In this document: in pieces, positions 47,376 through 56,969 of the stretch | How the letters are laid out: every line of letters begins with the position of its first letter | Numbering within the stretch: the first letter of the stretch is position 1 | Assembly: GCA_948099385.1 (NCBI GenBank) | Contig: CANUEZ040000193.1 | Location: 4,662,501 to 4,726,500, forward strand | DNA from: Fasciola hepatica | Lineage: Eukaryota; Platyhelminthes; Trematoda; Plagiorchiida; Fasciolidae | Direction: 5' to 3' | Length of the DNA: 64,000 nucleotides | Translations under genes and position numbers: made by a program | The notes under the pieces: generated by a model | What the model saw: only the letters and a program-made list of their open reading frames with translations | Databases searched by the model: none | What the model was told of the DNA's origin: nothing

Positions 47376-48360
47376 TGTGAACTCTGCATTCGACTAGAAA
47401 ACAGCTTTCTTAGTTAGTCGCAACTAACTTCGAGGTATCTTTTGGGCAGGCGTTCAAATCGTTTTTGGTTGTTGGCCGGGCAATCAACACATACAGTCTC
47501 AAAGAACTTCCCCAAATTAAGCCAGGCAAATCGTCACTCGTCGAGTCATATTATGTGAAACCGCATTCTGCATTGATGTTGGAATCGCACCGCATACAAA
47601 TTGGATCCGATGTTCCAAATTATTCAGGTTCTCGGCCTTGTGGTCCTCAACCTATCTTTCAACATAACCACCCGGGAAATATTCCATTTGAGCTTGATTC
47701 GCAGGTCCTGGAGACCACGGTATACGTCCTTTTTCGTCCAATCCAATGCAAAAGGGAATTCCAGTCGAGCCACTGGGCTTAGTCCCTAGAAAACATATTT
47801 TTGTAGCGAGATCAAGCTTTGTTCATTTGCTTACCACACCAACGTACTTGAAGGCTTGTTGCCCATTCCGATATTCAGTTGACCGTTTCATGTTGGGCTG
47901 CATGCAATCGGTCGCAATCCAGCTCCGACTTTTCTAATGATCTCTCAACTCCGCGCACCACTGAACTACCCAGATTTGAATCTCCTGAATGCATCGGGGA
48001 AATTCAGACACCGACCTTTAACGATATTCTTACGTCATTTGTGTGCACAAGTTGCTTTGCTTCACAGTTATAGTCTCATCCTAATGGTGTTTCGAGTCAA
48101 TGTTGTCCTTTAATCCACATACAATATCATACTAATCAGAGCGTGGTCCTATCTTTCGAATTGGAAAACTCAAGCAATTCCTTTCTGTAAGTCACGCATG
48201 TATTGAAAATTCACCCTACATCGAGTGTATTAGGGCGATCATTGACTTGATTTATCGACCACATGGCCTGAACCTGAGATAAGGCAGTTAGTACCCTTCT
48301 GCACGATAAATAAAGAAGAGCTAAACTGTCATCTTATTCTTCTCCTGATTGAGTGACACA
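47376..48360 (+). repeat. Candidate BEL/Pao LTR, second unit
   Basis: Starts TGTGAACTCTGC and ends GAGTGACACA like 10017-10974, with AATAAA at about 48308. It is longer than the W copy mainly through 21 bp near 47970. It contains the right end of Z and X1. The match with W passes the CA end by about 60 bp, so the right border is uncertain. Confidence 0.4.
47465..47782 (+). CDS. Conserved unrecognised ORF, 105 codons (third copy)
   Basis: Same frame as 10088-10420 and 23088-23405. Residues QIKPGK and NYSGSR agree with the 10-kb copy while both ends agree with the 23-kb copy. No recognisable domain. Confidence 0.25.
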   Translation: MVVGRAINTYSLKELPQIKPGKSSLVESYYVKPHSALMLESHRIQIGSDVPNYSGSRPCGPQPIFQHNHPGNIPFELDSQVLETTVYVLFRPIQCKREFQSSHWA

Positions 48361-48640
48361 AGTGATCAGAATTTGCGAACCATTGATCTTGTTTGGTTTC
48401 TTTACATATTATTCGGAATCCTTCGAACACCGTGTCTACTGTTTGGAATGAATACAGGTTATGAATCATTCCGCAAATGGATAAAATGTGCTTCGAAAAT
48501 TACAATGAATGTTTTGTTGCTTCTTGTGTACTGGGTTAGCCCTGATGGAAAAAATTTATTAGTAAAGCAAGCGCTAGCTGGAGTAGAAACGTTTTGCGAG
48601 TGAGGCCTTTCCATCTCGCGAGGTGAACAGATAGAGGATC
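47937..48640 (+). repeat. Segment X, second unit
   Basis: Contains X1 (matching 10550-10945 and 20085-20225), about 60 bp matching the start of repeat E, and X2 (48430-48620, matching 20240-20430). An 84-codon frame, 48349-48603, is not recognised. Confidence 0.6.
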
Positions 48641-51126
48641 AGGTATCGTCTCGCATGCAGAAGGTGCCACTGGTTTTTACTAACCTCCCTCATCGGTGAT
48701 GCTGGCATGATATCCTCAATTTCATCAACGGTCGAGTATGCACAGTCACAGGTAATTTCGTCCGTTTTTAAAGTTCAGAAACACGACCTTTTGGGTATAT
48801 GTTAAACCGAAATTATCGGTATTTGATCACCAATCCCTTCGTTTCATTGGTAGAATATGTTGAGAACACCGTGTCAGCAATACGGAGGTTTGGTCTAGGT
48901 TGTTGGTAATCAGTGTTCAGTCACTGAAACGCGCACCAAATCTGAGCAGTTTTCTTTCAGTAACGCCACAAAATCAATGAAGCCGCACTTCGACTGTCGT
49001 GGATTTATGAAATACACTGATTTCAATTGTGGTTGTTGGAAGTCGCGAAAACAATGAGAACAATATGAAGTTTCTTTTATTGTGTCTCTGCTACTTCTCT
49101 CGAGGAATATTCCCTGGTAGCTTTGAAAACACTTTGAACTCATAAATATCGAACTTGATTAAATTGGCTTACGCGTTTTCATTCACGATGGAGATAATAC
49201 TGGCGGTGTAAAGGAAACAGTTGTCATGCTCCCAAACACCTTCGTGCTCGTCTCCACGAAGATATAAGATGATGATGATGACGTGAATAGTACCGATATT
49301 GACGAAGAAGACAATGAAGTGCAAGCATATCTGTATGAATTTGTAGTACTGGTATCGATATTGATCGTGATAATACATGCAAACTGTGAATTCGGGTTGT
49401 AGGCTTTGACTTACTTGACTTTACTCACTGTGCACAGAAGACTATCGGCTTCTCTGACATATGATAGACGTCGTATTTTGCAGCTTTTCTTGGTTGTTCA
49501 AGCACTTCAAAAGGGATCGGAATTTGAGTTATCTGTGCACCGATAATTCGCACTCTATTATTGCGTGGTTGTTTCGAGTTATGAACAGACTCAAGCTAGA
49601 AATGTAATTCACAGGACGCGAAATACACCATTCCATATAAAATGAGCACAAAACTGATGTGTGTGATGTGCAAAACAGCTCTGATTTTTGATACGAAAAC
49701 TTCTGATCAGTCACGGACAAATATCCTACCTATTTGGAGATTCATTGTTGTGAAATGGTTTACATGACTTGAGTCATGTGCTCGAAACGGAAAGAGTGGG
49801 GACACACAGGATGCAACGACCCAGTCACTTTAATTGTTTCACTTGGCTTTTTGGGTAAGGAATATGAGTATGGTGGGCAGTATCGTTCCGGAGATGACTA
49901 AATTCACTCGCGTGAATTCACTTGCAGAAATCAATATAGTCACAATTACCTAACAAATTCCTGATTCTGATTAGTTTGTAAGCAGTTCTGTGTCACAGGA
50001 CTGTTCGTTGTTTGTTCACTCACACCAACGACAACTGATTTCAGCCGGTTACTTAGAATATTTTGACTGCTCAACTCGAGGACGGTTGAACCGTAGCTCT
50101 ATTAGTTCAATTCGTCGGGTGTTACTCCAACTTCTGGAAGTAATCGAAACATTCTAGTGTTTCGATAATCATTGTCGCTGACCATCTTTTGGGTCTTCTG
50201 GTTTCTACCGTGTCCGAAACAATTTTTAGGATCTACTATCTGGTACCTGATATTGATGGAATGTGATCTGAACCATCGATTGTGAAAGGAAAAACGGTAA
50301 CCGAATAATTTCAATTTCCGAAATCATACAACAGTATTTGTGATCTCCCAGGTCTTTTTCTTCTCTCTCACACACAAAGATCAGTTGGTATCGGTTCTTC
50401 CGTACTCATCCTACTCTCTTCCTTCCAAGGAACAACGAAGATTTTTTTCGGAGTTCCTAAGCGGCACATTTGATCCATTTATCGAAAGATTGGTGGTCTG
50501 CACTTTATTCAAAAATATATACATGGAATTGCAAATATTTTCTAACCTGTCATCATGCATCACACACCTGTTTGAGAAAAAAACCTTCAAAAATGGAAAC
50601 GAGCATGCACACTGTCGCACAAGGCGAACCTTATGGAGTCTGCTAAGGACCTGTGTGCATGTCGAATTTGCCACAATTCAGTATTGTTATTTTATTTCCG
50701 ATCGCTTCATATAAATTCATTTAAATTTACGTATATATAAACAAACATATAATTATTTATATGACACACTAGCGCTCACATTCATTTCGATAATAAACGA
50801 TAACATCGAGGCTGCAAGTGCAGGCGCTCATATTGAACGTAAGTAGTATGTAGTGACCCATACACGAATAACCATGATGAATCTTAGTTGTGATTCGTTT
50901 GTGGGCTCTTAAATGAAGAGTTCCTATTCACACTCCACACGATTTAAATTAGGTCATATTGAACATATGCCATATGAGTGTACAAGTATGGATACACGTG
51001 AGCAGAGGGGTACCGGGTACGCATACCTGATGAGCGGCAACAACCGCGAAACCAGTCGTGTGCTTCCGAGGGAATTTTGTCCATACGACTACATAGTACA
51101 CGCTATCCTCATATATAAATATATAA

Positions 51127-51130
<4 letters not shown>
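48641..51130. other. Second-unit-specific 2.5 kb, no feature recognised
   Basis: Missing from the first unit, where Z joins the AT tract directly. The longest frame is 50340-50714 (plus, 124 codons) opposite an 87-codon minus frame; neither is recognised. A 69-codon minus frame at 49169-49378 is hydrophobic and overlaps a GATGATGATGATGACG run (49268-49283). Confidence 0.4.

Positions 51131-51132
<2 letters not shown>

Positions 51133-51170
<38 letters not shown>
51133..51170. repeat. (AT)n microsatellite
   Basis: Nineteen uninterrupted AT units following AT-rich sequence. The open frame over it (50913-51194) is an artefact of the repeat. It marks the point where the first unit resumes after its 3.2-kb gap. 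Confidence 0.95.
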
Positions 51171-51172
<2 letters not shown>

Positions 51173-51204
51173 ATGCTTACTTTCATCCCAATGAAAGAAA
51201 TATA

Positions 51205-51500
51205 ACATTTAGTGACCGGCACAATCTGCCGGCAACCAAATCTGTCCTGTCATGGCTTCAATCGGTAATATTGTGTGTGTATGTGTATGCACGCGTGCAT
51301 ACAATCGAGTAAATCCGATGAGAGGAACTGGATTTTCAGTCGAAAAAGGCGAGGTGTTACCATTTCGTTAGATGTCTTTCATTGCCTAGGTAAATGATTT
51401 TAAAATTTACACGGTTCTGTTTGCATCTGTAATTAAAATACACAAAAAGATAAATTTAGAGATAGGGATTTTACAAGCAAAATTTCAAGCTCTAACACCC
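51205..51500. repeat. Flank shared with 23.6-23.9 kb
   Basis: Aligns with 23600-23885 and continues the collinear order of the two units. Confidence 0.65.
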
Positions 51501-52779
51501 CTTAATAGTGAAGACTCGTTCAAGCTCGAAAATTGAGCAGTATACTGAAATACGAACTTCCTAATACTTTTGAGTAAATTGGGGTGGTTCTGTATCTGTG
51601 TCGTTTCCATCGAAAACAAAAGGTCCAATAAAAATTACTCTCAGTACGTTTGATCAAACCATCAATCAATCAATCATCAGACTGGCGTCGGTTGACGACA
51701 AAGTGTTGTGAATACTTTGCTACTAGTGAAACCGTCTGGTTTACATTCTTAATTATTGAAATAAATCTTTGTGATTAGGTACAGATGTGAGACGATACCA
51801 CTATCATTTTTTAGGTACGATCTTTACATACAATCAGTACAAATAAACATCACAGGCATTTCAGTTTCTCCTGCCGGAACGATCACTTCCTCACCTCAAT
51901 CTTTATCCGTACTTCCTTGAAATGCGAACCGCCACCTCACCCCAGCCATAATGACTACCATTCTGTCTATGCTTCCCAAACTCAGTCACGGAGTTAGTTT
52001 CAATTCAAAAGATTACTAAAACATTACCTAATTAGTATGCACATACATTTCACATCCCGTTACTTATCTGTGCAATATTCCATATTCCTTTTCGCGAAAG
52101 CCTATGGCGAAAATAGCTGAGAGTATCAGTTGACAGAATAAGCAATACCCATCATAAACACTGTTTACGTACTGAATACGATTGGAACGTTCGTTGCATG
52201 AAGGATCGGACAAAGGCTGCTGTCCTTATTGTTAACCCAGATTCAATCTGGTGAAGCACTGAAAAGAACACATTAGCAGACGTAATTGATTTATTTTCTC
52301 ACTGATTTATGATGCCTGATTTGGAATTCCCTGTTTTTTCCTCGGTTGCATACGTTTGACTGAATTGCATTTACCGAAGTATCCGTGCACCTCAGCTTTG
52401 GAACATGTTCAAAACTCGCCGACACCGGTCTTTTCTATTCATTCGTTTAGGGGAATTTCGTTCATAGTTCGCAGTCAGGACTCGATAGAAGACACGTTTC
52501 TGAGCCGCTAGTCGAACGTCTACTGTAGTGGGCCTGCTGGTTCAACAGTGAACCAACTGAATTGATTATCAGTTTGTACAAGGTAATGCGATGATGGCCG
52601 TGAATAATGGAACTTTTCATCGAGTTTCAAGCGAAAGTCACGGTTGGCGTCACTAATGCTGAAAATCACAGCGGTGACAATACCACTGTATGGGTTCACG
52701 AAAGCTGAGGAAACGATGAGGTTTTTCGTAAAAGCTGGGAAACAAAGGCTTCAGGATGGCTATGAGCTATCAAAACTCT
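51501..52779. other. Diverged flank, no gene recognised
   Basis: The part 51650-52020 aligns loosely with 24560-24785. A short ATCA tandem (51661-51675) is present. The part nearest 52780 should be the 3-prime end of RTE copy B, but I read no motif in it. Confidence 0.4.
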
Positions 52780-52859
52780 ACTGAGAAAATTGAAGCAATC
52801 GAAAACCAGACAACGAAGATAATATGTATGGCGTGCCGAGGAATCCTGTCAGTTGACAT

Positions 52860-53152
52860 GTGCATATCGATGTTCCAATACCGATAATCTCAAATTCTAC
52901 AACCGTAGTAGCCATGTCTCTTAACCACAGAGAAGTACAGCTGCAGCGTACATCCAACCCTTGATTGATGATCAGATTTCGTATCAAATCCACAAGTGAC
53001 TCAGATTGGCAGATGTCAAGCGAAATTTCTGCATACAGAATTACACCTGAACCGATAGCTGTTCTCCCAGTAAAATCCGGCTGCCCAGAAAACAATTTAT
53101 CAACCAAGTCTATGGTTCTCCAGATAATGCAAGGTTCATTGGACCAACCCAA
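52860..53152 (-). pseudogene. RTE-like LINE, post-RT region, copy B
   Basis: In the 124-codon frame 52778-53152, LVDKLFSGQPDFTG and AEISLDICQSESLVDL fit V-D-x-F-x-Y-L-G-S and D-E-I-S-x-R-I-x-K-A of the RT thumb. In a second frame, YAAAVLLCG, a stop and ETWLLR (about 52990-52905) match the V-Y-x-A-A-V-R-x-V-L-L-Y-G-C-E-T-W-P-L-R motif. The two frames show at least one frameshift. This region is not present in copy A. Confidence 0.75.
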
Positions 53153-53863
53153 TCCTACAAAAGCATCTTACAAAACGCATACCAATCACTGGTACACAGT
53201 TATTCATGTTGCTCATAAAAGCTTGCAACTTACCCGGGTCTTCATGAAGGAGAACGATGTCACCCGCATGTTAAAGTTCTTAGACCTTTCAACCAGAAAA
53301 ACGTTTGATGTTACTCCCATAACCTGACAAAAGTTCTGTATCTGGGTCCGTATCAATCGCGAAGGTAGAGAGAAAGGTACCACCACTTAGGCTGTTCACA
53401 AAAGAAGACTTTAGGGAGGGACGGAATTCCTCTGATGCACCCTTTAACTGGAGGCAATGAACTATGTTGTCAACTGAGTCTGAGATCGCTGAAAGGATCA
53501 AGAAAAAAGATATTAGTTGACCTAAAAAGCATTTGAGATATGATGCTAACCGAACTTATTCCCGGGTGGTTTTAACGAGAGGAATCACCATCCCTCGTGT
53601 ATATTAGCACAATCACAGATTATTCCCAACACTTTGGAACTTGTTCCCTGTGACCCACCAAATCGAGGAGTTTTGCCAACTCAATAACAATTTTGAGCCA
53701 TCATCCTTGAAATTGGACAGAAGCAACTTATCCGGTCAAGCAGTCTCATGTCATCTAAGTGGCCCAGCTCACGAAGAACCTCCGTTTCTGATAGAGGACC
53801 ATCATCTTCAATCACAGTTGGAGCTATGACGCTTCTTAACAAGCCTGTTGGGAATAAAACCAT
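53100..53863 (-). pseudogene. RTE-like reverse transcriptase, copy B, YADD degraded to HAGD
   Basis: GPLSETEVLRELGHLDDMR opens the domain, as in copy A. The catalytic box at 53259-53270 reads H-A-G-D followed by IVLLHED, closer to the active Y-A-D-D-I-V-L-L than copy A's C-A-S-G. So the two copies decayed independently after they separated. Several frameshifts. Confidence 0.8.
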
Positions 53864-54519
53864 GTGAATTGCTTCCTACGATGCTTCTCCCAACGGACTA
53901 GACGAAGCTCCTGAGTTCGAATCAGTGAGCCGTTTGTCTTTTAGAACAGTTCAGTAACGCCTAACATTTGAGAGCAGGTGTTTTCGCTTAGACGGACAAG
54001 ATTGCAGCTGCTGCTCATCGCTGCAGCTTTTTCCACCTCCACAATCCACTATTATTAGCGGCAGTTTCTCAGGCTCAGAATCAATTGGCGTTTAAGGCAC
54101 CTCTGTGTTCTATCATATCTGAGATCCGGAGGAATCGTTCTGCGAGCATCTAACCGCTCAACTGAGGATGCAGATATCCATCGCTTCTCAGGGCAGCTGG
54201 TTGTTGTATCTTGGACAGCCGTCAAAGCCGCAAATAGAACCCACGGGAATTTTGCTAACTACTAAACTGGATAGTGGGCGTCCATAACTCGGTGAACAGT
54301 TGTGATATCTAATGGATTGTCAATGGCAAGACCAGGTTCGAAAAATGTATGAGGAATCACAAAACAAATTTCATTCAATGTTATCTGCTAGACCAACAGA
54401 CTGCAGGTGACGAAGAGCAGTGTGTTTAACTTTTCAATCAAGATCTTAAAGCCAATTATCCGAGAGTTGAGCAGCTGAATTGGTGCCACTGTCAGTAACT
54501 GGCACAAACATAATCCCTC

Positions 54520-54905
54520 CTATGTTGAATCTTTTTCTGAGCGTAGTCTGTGTGCAGTCAGCAGTAAGTGAATTTGTTCAATATTCCTTTGATCAGCGGG
54601 AAAAGTATCAATGATACCAAGAGTGTGGTATTTACCCAAGAAGGCTCCACAATAGCCTGCATATAACCGCTGCCACGCCTCGCGATGCAACAGTTGAGGA
54701 GGCCATTTCGAAAGTGTCGAACGTATCCAATGTAAATGCTGCTTGCAATATTCACCTGTACGTTTAACATCGGCCCAGTTAGAATTCTCCACAGAGAGAG
54801 TAAGCCCGTGCTCACACAGACTGCATTGCTTGACGGACATGATCTCTCAAACTTAAGTGAATTATACTGCCATTCAGTAAAGTGAGATCGCAAGATATCT
54901 CTCAC
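54520..54905 (-). pseudogene. Gypsy integrase finger and start of core, second family
   Basis: In the 106-codon frame 54520-54840, EYCKQHLHWIRSTLSKWPP and AWQRLYAGYCGAFLGKYHTL match the integrase C-x-x-C-Q...S-T-x-x-x-W-P and W-x-R-L-H-x-D-Y-x-G-P-F-x-G-K-Y. The first catalytic aspartate of the core is glycine (Y-A-G-Y). The overlapping frame 54558-54905 is partly a shadow. The second and third catalytic residues lie beyond the fragment's end. Confidence 0.75.
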
Positions 54906-55519
54906 CTTAATCCAGGAATGTGCATCCCACCAGAAACCTTAAAACATTTCAAAACAAGCTGTTGTACATCCAATGAATCGGGAAATGAATTTAGGAGAGT
55001 GACATCAATGTGCAATTCACGAACAGCTTTAAAAGCAAGAAGTGGAAGTCCAGAATCAGAAACCAAAAACCTAAATTCAATAGTATCAGAGTCACGTGGG
55101 TGAATTAGAACCATACGAAAACTGACATGTGGGAGCTTGTATCCAGTAATACCTGGAATAGCCACACTGGTAGGATTAATCTTTTCGATGAGATAAATGA
55201 AATTTATAGCTTTAGGTGAAACGATGGATTCTACACGCCCAGTATCAACAATAAAAGTTTGTTGACTGCTCTCTAGGGAAATCAATTCCTGGTAATATGT
55301 GGAACCTTTTCTGACAGGAGGGTTAACGCAAGTGTCGAAAAATCTGGTAGGAAGTAAAGAAGTGTCAGAAGATGCTGAGGGGATCGTCTGTCGATACGAT
55401 GGGCTAAGTCTACAAGCACTATCAATGTGACCAAACTTACAAACGTGGCCCGTCGACGAGGACATGTGAAACAACGACGTAAATGAACATATGAAACACA
55501 CTTGTCCAAATCGGAACAT
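54902..55519 (-). pseudogene. Gypsy gag zinc knuckle plus retropepsin, DTG retained
   Basis: At 205 codons this is the longest open frame of the window. HVCKFGHIDSAC (residues 25-36) is a C-C-H-C knuckle that lost part of its first half; the pair of cysteines upstream appears in another frame. FIVDTGRVESIVSP (residues 89-102, DTG at 55238-55246) is a retropepsin active site, the only one here with D-T-G intact. GITGYKLPHVSF and FLVSDSGLPLLAFKAVREL complete the fold, the latter matching the L-x-x-x-x-G-x-x-x-L-G-x-x-A-L-R-x-L end. Retropepsins act as dimers to cut gag-pol. With pol deleted, function is unlikely. The frame stops where integrase starts. Confidence 0.8.
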
Positions 55520-55999
55520 TTATGGTAGGATTTCGAATGAATCGATCGCTCAAGTGGGGCTGATTGTCACGACAGCTAATCGGCTTGGTAAAAGACGACG
55601 TTCTCACGGGAGTGTATGCATTTCTGCAAATGGGATGAACGAAAAACACTGTTTTCTTTGTATCATCCAAATGATTTCGGGCATTATACGATTTATTGAA
55701 ACACTTCATGTAGTCGTCAACCAGTTGGAATGTAGAACTTACATCATGAGGTTCCATTTCAGATGCAATCATGGTTTGAATCCTTTGCGCGAAGCCAAAT
55801 GTGAAATCAAATGGATTGAATAGACTGAACCCCGCACACAAAAACTGCGAAGTGAGAACATCAAGAACTCATAGGACGTAGCTCAATATTTCATCTGAGC
55901 GGTATCATGTAAGGTACCATTATGTACTATAAAAGAGAGAGTACAGTGAAATAAAATAGAATGTTTTAATATTGAATTTTATAATAATTCTGCTTGGAG

Positions 56000-56573
56000 G
56001 CACATTCTGTGATATCGTCAATTAGTGGCCAACGAGGATTTTCGTCTTTGATTTATTTCCGGCCGGCGTCGAGAAACAGATTCGAATTCACACAGGCAAC
56101 TGTGTGATCATTGTCAACAGACGGGGACCAAAATGACCGGCAGATTAGAGTTGATCAGTGCCAGCTGAAACCAAGAGCAATTTGGTCGATCTGAGTGCAA
56201 AGCTGTTGAGACGCAGCAGGGTGCCAGGATACTCGGTGGAGCTCATTGTGCCCGAAATTTGTATTCGCTAGCAATAGTCCATGGTTGGGACATAGTTGAA
56301 TGGGTCGGTCACTGGTATAGGTTCCATCGCCTGGAATGTCGAAACGGTTTACTTCATTTCTCTCCGTCTCTTCTAGGCTTCCAACTTGAACACTGAATTC
56401 ACCAACAACATCCATGATGTCCGTTGAACGCACGCTAAGGAGCAATTGATAAAATCATGGTGGTATTCATTTTTAGCCTCAGACGAGTTGCGGTCATTTG
56501 AGGCATGCACATAAACGAAAAACAGGCGTGGATTCTCCAGTCTAGTGATGTTTACTTGTATAGAACCGTTCAC
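56000..56573 (-). pseudogene. RTE-like endonuclease, copy B
   Basis: The 96-codon frame 56155-56445 gives RSTDIMDVVGEFSVQVGSLE (family D-I-V-x-V-A-G-D-x-N-A-Q-V-G; the G-D-x-N is now G-E-F-S), FDIPGDG, LCPNHGLLLANTNFGHNEL and HRVSWHPAASQQLCTQIDQI (family H-x-L-T-W-x-P...Q-I-D-H-I). The endonuclease nicks target DNA in this class. Loss of the catalytic D and N and of the final H shows it is dead. The upstream frame 56373-56573 adds decayed wording of the preceding strand. Confidence 0.8.
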
Positions 56574-56969
56574 CGGAATTGGACCCTATTCGAGCAGTAC
56601 ACGCTCAGTTTTCACGCCGAGAATGATACCAACGCCAGCCTTACCACAAGCACTAGACACCGAATGACCCGGCATGCGTAGAGTGAAACGGGAAATTCCA
56701 GTTCATAGCTGGTGAGCTCAGTGTTAATACAGAAGTTGGGTCTTGTATGCGTATTTCGGGGACACAACTCATATCCATGTTAAACGTTTGAGGAATTCCA
56801 GGTATGGCGGACTGTCGCCTCGTTTGACAATGCTGAAAGCAGCTGAGTGAGACGAATGACCAGGTTGGAGAATCGATTCTTATTTTTCTTGTCTCTTATT
56901 TGTTACTGGTAGCAAGATTTGGGATGAGGGAGTTAAAATGTAGGGAAATAATAACTGTGTTTCCTGAAG

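Larger units (their letters stand above)
45211..47935. repeat. Near-identical block Z, copy 2
   Basis: Partner of 20835-23555. Here the block continues without a break into X', as copy W does at 10 kb, so this is the more original arrangement. Most of it agrees with the 23-kb copy, but about 47505-47735 carries variants of the 10-kb copy. Confidence 0.9.
54400..55620 (-). mobile_element. Second Ty3/gypsy family, fragment nested in LINE copy B
   Basis: A zinc-knuckle remnant and protease are followed at once by integrase, with RT and RNase H absent. Wording differs clearly from gypsy copies 1-3. The flanks resume the LINE linker on both sides. I could not identify a clean target duplication: both flanks show GGAT/GGAA-C-AC-AAAAC-like sequence (54350-54370 and 55630-55650), which is suggestive only. 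Confidence 0.7.
52780..56800 (-). mobile_element. RTE-like LINE copy B with nested gypsy fragment
   Basis: Minus-strand order: endonuclease (56573-56000), linker part 1 (55840-55630), an unrelated gypsy fragment (55620-54400), linker part 2 (54370-53870), reverse transcriptase (53863-53100) and C-terminal region (53150-52860). In copy A the two linker parts are joined, so the gypsy piece was inserted here. Copy B reaches further 3-prime than copy A. Confidence 0.8.

Noticed and set aside
50340..50714. 124-codon plus-strand ORF as a host gene
   Set aside because: No recognisable domain, no splice-like ends judged convincing, and an 87-codon frame on the other strand over the same bases.
50913..51194. 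93-codon ORF ending in alternating isoleucine and tyrosine
   Set aside because: The repetitive end is only the translation of the (AT)n microsatellite.
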